Source: Neoconidiobolus thromboides FSU 785 (lineage: Eukaryota > Entomophthoromycota > Entomophthoromycetes > Entomophthorales > Neoconidiobolaceae). Taken from it: a DNA stretch of 64,000 nt. The DNA is taken from the NCBI GenBank assembly GCA_025603075.1, contig MU626292.1, positions 62,001 to 126,000 of the forward strand. Direction: 5' to 3'. Shown here in pieces: positions 45,295-57,049 of the stretch. The notes below the pieces were generated by a model that saw only the letters and a program-made list of their open reading frames with translations, ran no database searches and was not told the DNA's origin. The first letter of the stretch is position 1. Each line of letters begins with the position of its first letter. Position numbers and translations under genes: made by a program.

Positions 45295-47258
45295 TTTGTT
45301 TTAAGTTTAGATTGAAGCAGTTAATATTAGGTAAATACTGGTTAAAGTTGATTTTTAGAATTACAATTAATATTGTTTATACAAAAAATTGAGCGGATTT
45401 ATACAGTTGATGAAATGAGATGATATTTTCCTTAACCTGAGGTTGAATGTGATGAGTCTATTTTTAAACAAGGATTTTTTAATAGTTAGACACTAAGAGT
45501 ACAGTATGATGGCAAAATACAGATGGTATAAATTTTGATAAAAAGTGTTGGTGTTTTTAAACTTTTGAAAGGGAAGTAAGAGAACTAAAAGAAGGGTCTA
45601 TTAAAATTAAAAAAAGATTAAGTAATATAAAAGGAGAATCAAAAATTAGGGATTAAAAACTAAGAGGTACAGGGGCTGTGGTTCTCTTTAAGAACTTATT
45701 GGTTATTTAAAAAAATAAAACTAACTTTCCGTTAAATAAAAGTTAAAAATAACAAAAGTTAAAAATAGAACGTGGACGTTGAAATACTTTTGTTGAAAAA
45801 TAGAAATGGCTTCAAGGAGAAATATTGAATTTAAACTTGATAAACTTTTAAGCTAAATGGGATAAAATCAAATCCGTTAAAAAAATAAAGTTCACTTTTT
45901 TAAAAAAAATAGCTGATTTAATAAGTAAAAGATGTTGCTTTTATACTTGAATCTTACATTACGCCTTAATATACCTAGTTTGCCCTTTTAACCAATCATT
46001 ACCTCTTTTATGAAACTTCCTGAAAATGTTGTGTTTAGATCAACCAATGATCTTCAATTTATTTTTCTATTAAATGCTTGTTTCACAAATTAATTTACTT
46101 TTGAAATAATATGATATTTTGACATTTAAGTTCAACTAATATTATAAAATATATAATAATACCAATATTGATATGTCTAAAACATATAGCTTATAAGCAA
46201 TTTATTAGTAGCTTGTATGCTATCATCATAACATTATTTCATTTTTGCTTAGTAGTAATTGATTAAGTTTAACCAGTTTTATTGCTAACATGCTTAAAAT
46301 GATTAAATTTATAATTTGTCCTAACCTATCAAAAATGAACATTAAGAATAAATTTAAAACTCATAAAATACTGGTTATTTTTAGATTTTTACCACTAAAG
46401 ATAAAAAATTTGGACAGTAAGCCCGGTTAAAATAATAAGATATAATAATTAAAATAATTATTTGTAATAGTACGATGTTATTTTGTTATGTTAATAGTTA
46501 TCTCATAATATGTAATTTTTAAACTACTATAAAAACTTAGTAAAAAATTGAGTAAATGCCTAGTAAAACAAAACTATTTAAAGCAAATATTACTAACCAC
46601 GTTTTATTTATGTAGTTATTTATAACTTATACCACTTGGATACTTTCTATTTATTATATAGGTTAATTTTTCTATACCCTTTTATGATATTTTACTTTTA
46701 TAATTAATTTCATTTTAAAAAACTAGAAATTATTAAATTTTTCTGATTATCAATCGAGTCTTAATTTATAAAAAAACTAGTTTTACCTTTGATGTTATCA
46801 AACCCCTAGCAAATAAACCCTATTTTAAATGGCAGTCTATATCAGTTTATGTTACTATTTTTAATAAAATCAAATTAAATCTATGAATAGGAATACATAA
46901 TCAAATCCAGTGATAAGATTCAATTTATCTATACCTTGAATAGAAAATTGCCAAGATTAACGTCATCTGAGCTATAAGCAGGTTGAGTTCTAACTCTAAA
47001 GAAGTTCATGTTCCTCCTAAATGACCTTTGAGGCTATATAAATCGTTATCTCTCTTTAACTTAATAGAATATTCGCCCTTCTGGGTCTAAGATTTTCAAA
47101 AGAGTAATTAAATTTATGTACATTATTAACTATAACAATAAAAATTATTAAATAAAACACTTAAAGCACAGAAAAAATCCGTAATTAAAAACAATTATTT
47201 AATTTAATTTTTTAATTTTATATTCTCGTTTATACTTTAAAACTACCATCCCCTAAAC
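45295..47258. other. Two-kilobase intergenic region without recognised features
   Basis: AT-rich, no coding sequence, no copy of the MITE-like family. The left end holds the promoter of the 241-residue gene, the right end the MPP-beta 3' region. Confidence 0.5.
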
Positions 47259-48826
47259 TTAGAAACGATTTTGACTCATATTACCACGTAAACGAGTGTA
47301 ATCAGTCAAACATTCAACTGGACCATGACCAACAACGGCAACTTCACGATCCCAGAGATATTCACTAGCAACTCTGCGAACATCATCAGCAGTAAGTTTA
47401 TCGATCTTAGAAGCAACTTCGCTTGGTTCGATACGAGATCCAGTAGTGATGATTTGACGAGCCATATCCTCGAAGGCTGGAGTGGTTCCATCTAATGAGA
47501 ATAAAAGGCCGGCTTTAAGTTGTTGTTTAGCACGGGCTACTTCACCATCAGTGACAGTGGTAGTTAAACGATTCCATTCATTGAGGGTGAAATGGACCAA
47601 ATCATCAAGTTGTTTCTTGTTCTCTGAAATAAGATAGATGCCCCAAAGACCAGTATCTGAGTAAGAAGTATTGAAAGACATAAATGAGTTAGCAAGCTTA
47701 TTCTTGGATACAATTTGGGAAAGGCGAGATGACAAAAAGTTAGATGATCCTAAACTACGATCCCAGTTTCCAATGAGAGAGCTCATTAAAAGCATGGTGA
47801 AATAATCTGGGGATCCCCAGCTTACACCTTCAACAGCAAGAGCAATGTGTGCAGCTTGTTGATCATCATGACGGATACGGACTTCAGATCCTGAGAAATG
47901 AGGTTTAGTTTTGATAGCTGAGAGACCGGCTGGAGAATTAGCAGCTGGCATATTTGAGAAATGTTTGCTAGCAAGTTCAACTAATTCTTCATGAGCTACT
48001 GAGCCAGCACCAGCAAGGATGACACGTTCTGGCGAATAATTTTCACCAATATAAGCTTTGAGGTCTTGAGCTGAAATAGAGTTAATATTTTCCTTTGGTC
48101 CAAGAATGGTACGTCCAAGAGAGTGGCCTTGGAAAGCAGTTGCGTGAAGGTGATCAAATACAACTTCTTCAATATTTTTTTCAACTTCGATTTGTTCAGT
48201 GAGGATAACATCACGTTCTCTTTCAATAGCCTTTGGATCAAAAGTTGATTTTTGTAAAATGTCACTAAGAATATCTACTGAGTTAGAAACATCCTTTTTG
48301 TGGCACTTAGCATAATATACAGTTTGTTCGCGGGAAGTGTAAGCATTTAAGTGACCACCCATATTTTCAATAGCTAATTCGATATCTAATTGACTACGAG
48401 TTTTGGTACCCTACGGTACATTTTCTTTAAAAAAGATTAAAAAATAAATGAAAATGAATTACTTTAAATGCCATATGTTCGAGGAAGTGAGCTGTACCAT
48501 TATTTTTTTCATTTTCAGCACGGCTACCAGCATCAATCATGACACCAACAGTAGCAGTTTGAGAGTTTGGATGAGTTTCAGTGGCAACTGTAAGTCCATT
48601 AGGAAGAACAGTGACTTTAGTTCCTGGAGCTGAAGAAGCTGAACTGTGGGATGCAAGTCCAGCACGTACTAATTTTGCCGGAATTAAAGCCTTTATAATT
48701 TTGTTAATATTGGATACATTAAAATTGAATCATTATAATTCATAAATCATAATAAAAGATTGAAACAAAGAGTACCTTATTAAGCGTTGATTTAAGGGCT
48801 GAGTTTGAAACTAAACGGAAAGCCAT
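47259..48826 (-). CDS. MAS1: Mitochondrial processing peptidase, beta subunit
   Basis: Catalytic M16-family metallopeptidase subunit that removes mitochondrial presequences. Three exons on the minus strand: start at 48826 ([17 protein letters not shown]), a middle exon beginning [11 protein letters not shown], and the large exon from about 48412 to the stop at 47259. The inverted zinc motif HFLEH is present in [16 protein letters not shown], with the downstream Glu in [15 protein letters not shown]-like context, so it should be active (beta rather than alpha). The C-terminus is [23 protein letters not shown]. Length about 470 residues, normal. The first intron ends AAAG. Confidence 0.95.
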
Positions 48827-49464
48827 AGTAATAAAAATCTATTGTTTATAATTTGGGTTTAGTGATATTGAATTTTAAGTTAGGTTAAAAAATTACTGAA
48901 TCTAAAAGGAAAACCTAAAGAAATGATTAAATCTTGATCAAGATATAGATTAGACAAACTGTAAAATCTTCGATATTTGTAAAATCCCATAATTACTGCT
49001 TATGATTGGCCAATCCTATCTCCTAGCTCATTTCTACTTTGCTTAAAATTTATGATTATCTTTCGAGTTCATCCAATCAAAATTCAAGATGCTATTTAAT
49101 CAAAACCAAAATCATATTGATACAAAATCATAGTGCTTTAAAGCGAATAGTTTAATAATATACTTTAAATGTAGTATAAAATAAAAACAAGGGTATAATA
49201 ATATTTGAATTATTTATATTACATGAATTAAAGCTATATTTTATAAGATTTACAGAAACTTTAGAATAAAACATAAAACCAATTAGATATGATGCAAAAT
49301 ATTTAATAGTTATTTAATTTCTAAGGAGAAGTAGGTTATTTTTATTCCTTAATTAGCTATCATGATAAGTTAAAACAAATTTAATAACATTTTAATATTA
49401 GCAATTTAGAAGTCTATTACTAAAACTGACTGAATCTACATCGTATAAATACATCCCAGTTAGT
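48827..49464. other. Intergenic region MPP-beta / DnaJ
   Basis: 638 bp; contains the MPP-beta promoter and DnaJ 3' region. Nothing else seen. Confidence 0.4.
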
Positions 49465-50771
49465 TTACTGTTGTGCACATTGGACACCTGGACCTTGATG
49501 CATACCTTCTCCTTCCTCATCAATGCCTTCGTCAGCTCCTTCTGAACGTGATTTTTGTGTTGGATCTACATTGGTTAACATAACTTCTTCAGCTGAGCTA
49601 TCATGGGCTGGGGAATTCTTTGGTGGGAGCAATTTTTCAAGCTGAGCAAGGTGCTCAGGTGTAGCCCATCCATTTTCAGGGAACTCAACATCGAAAGTGA
49701 TGTAAAGATTACCATGTACATGATGACGGCGAGAAGGCATACCTTCACCTTCGATAGATTTGATTTCTCCTAATCACAATTAACAAAAACAAAAATTAAA
49801 TCGCTAAAATAAACTTACCATGTTTTATAGTTTCACCTGGGAGAATTGAAACTTCAAGTTTACGACCATCTAAATGTGTAATATGGAAAATACCACCAGT
49901 AAGGGCAGCATTAAGAGAAATTTTTTTGTTCATAAAAAGATCATCTTTGCTTCTCTTGAAGATAGCATGTGGTTTTTCTTCAAGGATAATCTCAACATCC
50001 CCTGGAATAGTTCCGGGTAAATGATTACCTTTACCTTCGAATTTAATAGTTTCTTGGTCCTTCATACCTTTATCGATATTGACCTCAACAATTTCACGAT
50101 CATTGACAACTTTTCCTCCTCTGCAGTCAGTACAACGATCTTTATCATTTATTAATTCTCCTTCACCTCGGCAATCAGTACATTGTTGTTGGAATTGTTG
50201 AATCATTGGTCCCATTTGACGAGTAATTAATCTAATACCTTGACCATGGCAGGCGCTACAAGTTTTAACTGATCCTTCTTTACCACCACGTCCGTTACAC
50301 CCTTTACATAATACTTGTTTAGAAATAGCAATTTTAGATACTTTGCCTTTATACAAATCTTCTAAAGAAATATTCATAGTATGATGAATAGGCTTGCATT
50401 TACGTGGTCCACTTGGTTGACGACGTTGTTGGCCTCCAAACATACCACCTCCGCCAAATAATTGGGAGAAAAGGTCTTCGGCAGACATACCATTACCACC
50501 ATCGCCATTAAGACCTTCTTCACCATATCTATCATAAACCTCACGTTTTTGTGGGTCAGATAAGACTTCATAAGCATGAGAAATTTCCTTGAATCTTTCA
50601 CCTTCGTTAGGGTTCTAAACAAATGAATATAATTCATTACTAATTTAATTAAAGATTTACCTTATCTGGATGGTACTTAAGAGCTAATTTACGATAGGCT
50701 TTTTTAAGCTCAGAATCGCTACTTTCAGGGTTTACGCCGAGTAAATCGTATAATTTAGTATCCTTTACCAT
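49465..50771 (-). CDS. YDJ1: Type I DnaJ/Hsp40 co-chaperone with CaaX tail (Ydj1-like)
   Basis: Cytosolic Hsp70 co-chaperone. Three exons on the minus strand from 50771. J domain: [19 protein letters not shown]..., the HPD tripeptide in KYHPDKNPNEG, then [28 protein letters not shown] Gly/Phe-rich linker is short ([10 protein letters not shown]). The zinc domain has four repeats: [32 protein letters not shown]. Substrate-binding domains follow, with [25 protein letters not shown]. The final CAQQ fits a CaaX farnesylation site like CASQ in yeast Ydj1, implying partial membrane attachment. Length about 405 residues, typical. Confidence 0.95.
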
Positions 50772-52861
50772 GTTGAATAAGTTGAATTCGCAATAGACAA
50801 ATGTAAATTAAATAAAACTAACAAAAGCTAAACTTTTATGTTTTTTGAACTGACCAATTAAATTTCTAATCTCAATCACCCCAAATTTCATTAGTTTTTA
50901 TATCCAATCAATTTCGAGTTGATAAATTGGAACCCAAATTATCGATTTTTTTTCAAACTTTAATAATTTTAAGCTTGAGAGCTCCCTCTTAATTTGCTTG
51001 AATGTTGGTCAAAATTTACAAATTTGCAATTTCATTTGTTAACAAAACCTATATTTGGAAAGTACGCATTTATCGGTATCCAACTCAATTATTCTAGTAA
51101 GTTCTATCACTTTCAACCATTATTCCTCAATTAGTTTTATATTACTAAGTTTTCTGTTGAAAAAAAGCGGATCTATTATTAGTAATGACTTTAGTAAACA
51201 TTTATAACATTAAATAACAATGTCAACATAATTTTTTAGTCCCTTAAAAATTAACTATACAAAATGTTTATTTAAATATAAAATTAATTTTGAAACAAAC
51301 ATTAGATAAACTAGTTTAATTTCAGATAATAGTAAAAATTAAACCTCTGCCCATAAAATCAGGGATACTATTAAATCTTATTTTTCAATTCAAATTTCTA
51401 GAGTTTTAATTTTTATGAATCGAAAATCAATTGATAAGAAACCGGTATTAATATTATATTGAATATTACAATGTCCCAATTTCCAAATATAATTAACTCT
51501 GAAGGCATTTAATGTACAATGGAAGTTTTTAATATTTTTTTTAATGTATTCAAGCGTTTCTTTTCCACTTATTTTTGTACAACTATTCATGAGAAGATTT
51601 TTATTGTACCTGATTAATGTTTGTAAACTCTGAAACTATGGCTAAAAGTATAAGCTTACTCTTTAAACTAAGCTATAAATGTTAGATAGACTAGACTAGC
51701 ACACCTTTTTAATAAAGCGATTTTTTAACTTGATATGTATTTGTTTCATGGAAAAGGCAAAATATATTACCTATTGAGAAAATATAAACTGTTATAAAAT
51801 AAATTTTGGTAAGCATTTTGAAGTTGTACAAGTATTCTAACATCACTTCCGCCATTGAATCAATAAGTCATAAAGTAATCCTACTAAAGCTACGAGGTAT
51901 ATTTGAAAAATTTATATTATATAAATACTATGTCTATTATAGCTATAGTACTAAAAATCGAGCTTGTTTTAGCCTTAGTTATTTCAAATGTACAAAGTCA
52001 AGAATTTTTAATTTGGTAAAACAGCATTATGATATAATTACTCTTTTAGATAAGAAAGTTAAAAAGTTGGTAATTTTTACGCACTCCTCATGATCTATGA
52101 TTAAAATACTTATTTGAGATTCAAATTAATCCTTTATAACATATTTCCTTTGAGCTAATTTAGCACCAAGGTAATATTAAATTTACGCCAAAGTATTCGA
52201 TATTATAAATTTGTTTGATTTATTTTACAAAATTCCTCTTGCATTTATTTAATCTAGATTCTTTTTTTAGAAACACGTCTGGAACAACATATTTGGTATA
52301 AAATTTTAAACTGAATTTTATTATTCTATTTAATTTTATTAAAAATACATTTAGAACATTTTATTAAAAAACACTAAATGTATTAAAAGTACGCTTCATT
52401 TATTTATAGCCTAAAATAATTCAAAATTAACAGGAATTGCTATGTATGATATAGTATATTTTCTAAAGTAAGGCTGTTAAGCCTACATTAATAAAAATAG
52501 TGTAATATCAAGCATTAAAAATCAATTGATAAAGCTGAAATTTTAATTCGGTTTAAATTAAAAAATGAGGGAATTGAACTTATTAAGGCTTTAAAGAGGT
52601 GATAAAAATGATAGAAATTTATTCAATCATTTTTTGTAAATAAACAAGGGTATTGGACTGCTTATACTTAAAACCAATAATGAGCAGCTTTTTCATGAAT
52701 TTATATGTCATTAATCAGTTAATTACAGAGTATTACTTATGACACAATTTAGAACAACATAAAAAAGAATAGAATTATTTAAGAGTGTATAATAACAAAA
52801 CATATAAAATAAACGAAAATTCATTCCATAAATTCAATTTTAAAATAAAAATAAAAATAAA
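50772..52861. other. Long gene-poor stretch with possible remnants
   Basis: No reliable gene. A plus-strand frame around 51806-52093 (ending IITLLDKKVKKLVIFTHSS) lacks an ATG at its start and could be a remnant; family unknown. No MITE copy found. Confidence 0.4.
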
Positions 52862-53272
52862 ATGATGCTAGAAAATGGACTAAAGAGAATGAATCTAAGC
52901 TGGAGACATAAAATCGAAACAAAAGGAGAAGAAGAATGGATAAAACGACCAAAAAAAGAAATGAATGTTAATTCTAATACTACCTCCAGATTATTAAAAA
53001 AACAACCTCAAGTTTGTCTAGCAACCACATCAATATGCAGTGAGAAAGCAAAAGAATATAAACCTTTAAATAAATCTTCATCTATCAACTGTCTAAAAGC
53101 ATTAGCATTAGCACCGAAATCAAAATTACCTATTACCATCTCTTGGCGTGAAGAGATCATTAACCTAAGACATAGCTTTTCATTAAATTATTTATTAAAA
53201 CAAGAAGAAATTATTGTTGATTTATGTCCTATTGAAGACGATATGTTCATCTCGGAAAGAGATTCCTTATAG
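52862..53272 (+). CDS. Hypothetical basic 136-residue protein
   Basis: Single-exon frame starting MMLENGLKRMNLSWRHK. Not recognised. The first 90 residues are Lys-rich and polar; the last third is more ordered (ITISWREEIINLRHSFSLNYLLKQEEIIVDLCPIEDDMF) and could fold as a short helix pair. Intactness and composition better than surrounding DNA support coding, but there is no family evidence. Confidence 0.5.
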   Translation: MMLENGLKRMNLSWRHKIETKGEEEWIKRPKKEMNVNSNTTSRLLKKQPQVCLATTSICSEKAKEYKPLNKSSSINCLKALALAPKSKLPITISWREEIINLRHSFSLNYLLKQEEIIVDLCPIEDDMFISERDSL

Positions 53273-53846
53273 CTGTGCTAAAGTTCCTTGTTTTTATTTA
53301 TTCAACTAATCATTAAATTTCTTTCACCATAATAAAATTTAAAAATCAAATGTAATTATGACATTTTATAATAAAATTCAGGGTATTTTTTGAGAATTGT
53401 TATTCTCTATATTATATTTTTTGAGTTACCAATGTTACTGTAATAATTTTATAAATTATTAAGATTATTAAATACCACCGTTTATTAATAATATTTCATT
53501 TATTATTTATAAGTATTGTTATTCAAGCTATATCTAAAAATAAAACAAATGGTTTGTTGACAAATTATTATAATAATTATTATTTAATAAGATGATTTTT
53601 TATTCAAAAAGGGTATTAATTTTAAATCAGTTTTTATCATTTAATATTTAAAAGTAGCACAATTAAACAAAGCTATTGTACTACAAGTGCATTTATCTTG
53701 TAGATTAACTTAATCGAATTAGCGATGCTTTATTAATATAAAAAAGGCAGTAATAATACTGTATATATTATAAACACATTATTTCGATATAGCTTGCAAT
53801 TGTTAGTTCCTCATAATCTCATCAAATCTAACAATGGAATAATACA
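53273..53846. other. AT-rich stretch
   Basis: Downstream of the 136-residue gene; nothing recognised. Confidence 0.4.
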
Positions 53847-53945
53847 GGGGATGTATTTTTGTATTTAAGAATTTTACTAACAATTTTTCTATTCAAATAG
53901 TGTTTAAAAAAGGAAAAAATGATGAAGCCAAAAAAAAACATCCCC
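53847..53945 (-). mobile_element. GGGGATGT-family MITE-like element, copy 15
   Basis: 99 bp with canonical GGGGATGTATTTTTG and ACATCCCC ends. Flanks TACA/ATAA do not match, so the duplication has decayed or been lost. Confidence 0.75.
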
Positions 53946-54392
53946 ATAACTTACATCTGAATAGTTGCTGTTGATGTTACCAGGATCCATACTTTTAGTA
54001 TTTTAATACAAATAAAGAAAACACAAAAACATGTTTGTAATAGTGGGATTTATTAAGCTATCAATGTAGAATCACAGGAAAGCATTCATAAAAAACCCTT
54101 ATAGATTAATTATTGTGCAATTCATGCAAATAATAACCACAGATGTATAGAAGTTTAAGCATACAAAGCACAACCAATATGATATTTTTTTAAGAGTGTA
54201 TTATGTGTGGGGTAAAACCCGATTCGTACATATGATATTTGGTGGTTTAATATATAGTCTTTTAATAGCTATTAAGAGTTAAGTAGTTTGTAATAGTATT
54301 AATGGTTAAAATTTTTCAAAAACTTTAATTTACAAATTGCTTTTATCTGTAATAATTTACTAGTAAAATAAAAATAATGGCCAAATGTGTGT
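53946..54392. other. AT-rich stretch between MITE copies 15 and 16
   Basis: Nothing recognised. Confidence 0.4.
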
Positions 54393-54485
54393 AGGGATGT
54401 TCTTTTTGGCTTCATCACTTTTTCTATCTTTCAAGTGCTATTTAAGTGCAAAAATTGTAAAATTCTTAAACAAAAGTACATCCTC
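54393..54485 (+). mobile_element. GGGGATGT-family MITE-like element, copy 16
   Basis: 93 bp with ends AGGGATGTTCTTTTT and ACATCCTC; right flank ATAT. It ends only 15 bp beyond the stop codon of the F-box gene, so it should lie in that gene's 3' untranslated region. Confidence 0.72.
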
Positions 54486-54500
54486 ATATGCTACTACCAG

Positions 54501-55802
54501 TTACTCTGATTTTATCCAGTCCAATGATGGAACATATTCAGATAGAATAGAAAGATCGGTATCTTTGTAGCAACTAAATGGAGCAATAAATATTAAGGGA
54601 GCAGTATGAACATAGTCGAGTCCTGTATCACGATTTATAAAATAAAGAGCTTCAGCTTTAATTACTTTCAGGTTAGGAAAAAGAGATAAAAAAAACGCAA
54701 AGGCCTCGAAAGTGGAATATAAACAATTAATTTTAATTTCCTTGATAAGACTAGACTGAAGTAATTTGAACTTTTCATCATAAAAATCATTCCTAGTTAG
54801 GTCCAATTTTGCAAATAGTTTTTCTAGATCAAGTCGTATGGATCCAAAATTAATAATTTGAGTACTTGTTAATAAAGGAATTAAATTTAGCGTCTCTTTT
54901 GTGAAATCCCAAAAATACACATCCTTTAACGTTGGAATTTTTAAAAGATCGTAATTAATCGGATTTCTTGGGTTGAAATAACCTAAACCAACGACATTAC
55001 TATTTTCAATTAATACCATGTTATTGTGTTTATTGTTATTGTTAAAATAAAGGCTATTATAGTTCATTAACTTTATACCTTTTATTTTATTCAAGTCCCC
55101 AAAATATTTGATATTAAAATCATTCCCAAGGTACCCTCTAATTTCTATTTTTAAATTAGAGACAAAGTTTATTGATGGATTTATTTGATTATTAATTTCA
55201 ATGTGCTCATCAGATTTTAAATTTAACCTCCTTAAATTAATAAATTTTGTTTTGATTGTATCTAATCCTTTGATATCTATACCTCCAATTGAATATACTT
55301 TAAGTGCTATTAATTTATCCGGGTTTAACTCTTTAACAACTTCTTCGATTGATATATTTAGTCCAATACATTCAAATACTACAACCTGATTTAAGTAGCT
55401 ATTGAATACATTCAAAGACTCTTTAAAATTAGAAGAATCTATACTAAGTTTTCTTAATTTCGGCAATTCAATTTCTAGCTTGTTAATATCCACTGTATCG
55501 ATACTAGCATGTATAGAGGTTAAATTTGGACAACTATCCAAAAACCTAATTGTATCATCCTTTACATAAATATGATTCATTAAAATTCCATTCTCCAGAA
55601 TGAATTTATATTGATATTTCTGATATTTAGTAAACCCAACTTGAAAATATACTGAATAAATTGAGTGATATTTAATTACTCTATTTACAATATCAAATAA
55701 CTCTTTACTTAAAAAACACAAGTCAAACAATTCTTCCGGGTGTAACAACTTGAATATATCTTCTAGTAGTACATCGGATAATTGGCAAAACTTTAACACC
55801 AT
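54501..55802 (-). CDS. Intact F-box/leucine-rich-repeat-like protein
   Basis: Single-exon, 433 residues. The N-terminus MVLKFCQLSDVLLEDIFKLLHPEELFDLCFLSKELFDIV is F-box-like: such domains bind Skp1 in SCF ubiquitin ligases. The rest shows irregular leucine-rich repeats (LDSCPNLTSIHAS, LPKLRKLSIDSS, FINLRRLNLKS, LKDVYFWDF, FPNLKVIKAEAL), the presumed substrate-binding part. The C-terminal LIFIAPFSCYKDTDLSILSEYVPSLDWIK block is shared with the two pseudogenes at 24848-26252 and 57050-58355, defining a local family. It is intronless, unlike the housekeeping genes, and sits among repeats. Substrate unknown. I infer expansion by duplication. Confidence 0.75.
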   Translation of the reverse strand: MVLKFCQLSDVLLEDIFKLLHPEELFDLCFLSKELFDIVNRVIKYHSIYSVYFQVGFTKYQKYQYKFILENGILMNHIYVKDDTIRFLDSCPNLTSIHASIDTVDINKLEIELPKLRKLSIDSSNFKESLNVFNSYLNQVVVFECIGLNISIEEVVKELNPDKLIALKVYSIGGIDIKGLDTIKTKFINLRRLNLKSDEHIEINNQINPSINFVSNLKIEIRGYLGNDFNIKYFGDLNKIKGIKLMNYNSLYFNNNNKHNNMVLIENSNVVGLGYFNPRNPINYDLLKIPTLKDVYFWDFTKETLNLIPLLTSTQIINFGSIRLDLEKLFAKLDLTRNDFYDEKFKLLQSSLIKEIKINCLYSTFEAFAFFLSLFPNLKVIKAEALYFINRDTGLDYVHTAPLIFIAPFSCYKDTDLSILSEYVPSLDWIKSE

Positions 55803-56830
55803 TTTGAATAAAATGCAGAAAGAAAAACAGTGTTACTTTTAAATTCATGATGCTTTCATAAGCAAAATTTATTATACTATTGCATAAATCAAATTTTGTT
55901 AATAGATGACACATTTTTGAAAATCTTGATAATAGATAGTAGTTTAAGTTGGATATAATAAGTAAACCAATGGTAATGACAATGAAGTATTACAGTTGTT
56001 TTTGTTATTTGTGTAATTAATATTAAGCAAGCTAATTAAAAATCATATTGCTAAAATATGTGTACAATAATCAAATTACTGTATGCTTCTGGTTTACTTT
56101 AAAAATTAATATTCTTAATTATTTTTAATAAATCTGATAAAAAATTGTAATAAAATAGCTTTAAATTTGTAATATACTTAATAAACTATCATCAACTTCC
56201 CTTATATCTCATTCTCTCCTCTTGACTATGTTTAGCTTCTCTTTAAACAAATATCTATAGTTAATCAAGCTATACCTCATAATTTTAATACTTTAAGACG
56301 ATGCTCGATTCAGATACTTTAGTTAAATAAATAAAATCGTATAGAAAGCTAGACGAACATGGAACTCTTAATACATGATTTGAAAATATATTCTGAATCA
56401 TTTTTGTGCTTATTAAAATTATTGAGTGATTTGATGAGCTATTATTATAATCAGTCAAACTACTCATTTATTGTTTCTATGTTTGTGTCTTTATTTTTAG
56501 CTCAAGCATTCTATAATTGATAGCTCAGATTATGTATTAGTACTAATGATATATTATAAGAAATTACAATACTACAAATTAGAAACGAATCCATATGAGC
56601 GTTTATGTGAAATTGTTATTTCTAGGTTTAAAGTTATTAAACCTCTTATTAAATATATATGTATAAATATATAAAGAAATGTTTTTCTAGACCGATTGCT
56701 GTACAATTTATAAATAATTGATTATTCATATTTTAAACTAAATTAAACCATCCAGTGTAGTATATGGGTTTTATTACTAAAGTCCTATGAAAAACTATGT
56801 AAGTAGCGTTTGACAAAAACCGATTTATAT
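55803..56830. other. Upstream AT-rich stretch of the F-box gene
   Basis: No gene seen; contains the F-box gene promoter at the left end. Confidence 0.4.
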
Positions 56831-56927
56831 GGGGATGTTTTTTGGTTTCATCACTTTTTCCATCTTTTAACCCCTATCTGGACGGAAAATTTGCTAGTAA
56901 AATTCTTAAACACAAAAATACATTCCC
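56831..56927 (+). mobile_element. GGGGATGT-family MITE-like element, copy 17
   Basis: 97 bp with GGGGATGTTTTTTGG and ACATTCCC ends and perfect ATAT/ATAT flanks. Confidence 0.8.
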
Positions 56928-57049
56928 ATATAATTAAACTAATATTTTAAACTTTAAAGATTAAAGTATGAAACTTTGTCTTTAATTTGTATCTAACACG
57001 ATTCAATAATAATAACAAAATACTGGTTATATGGGATATGTACCAGTAT

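Noticed and set aside
51390-52093. Frames at 51390-51590 (-) and 51806-52093 (+) as genes
   Set aside because: No family resemblance, start or splice support; could be remnants but not enough to call.
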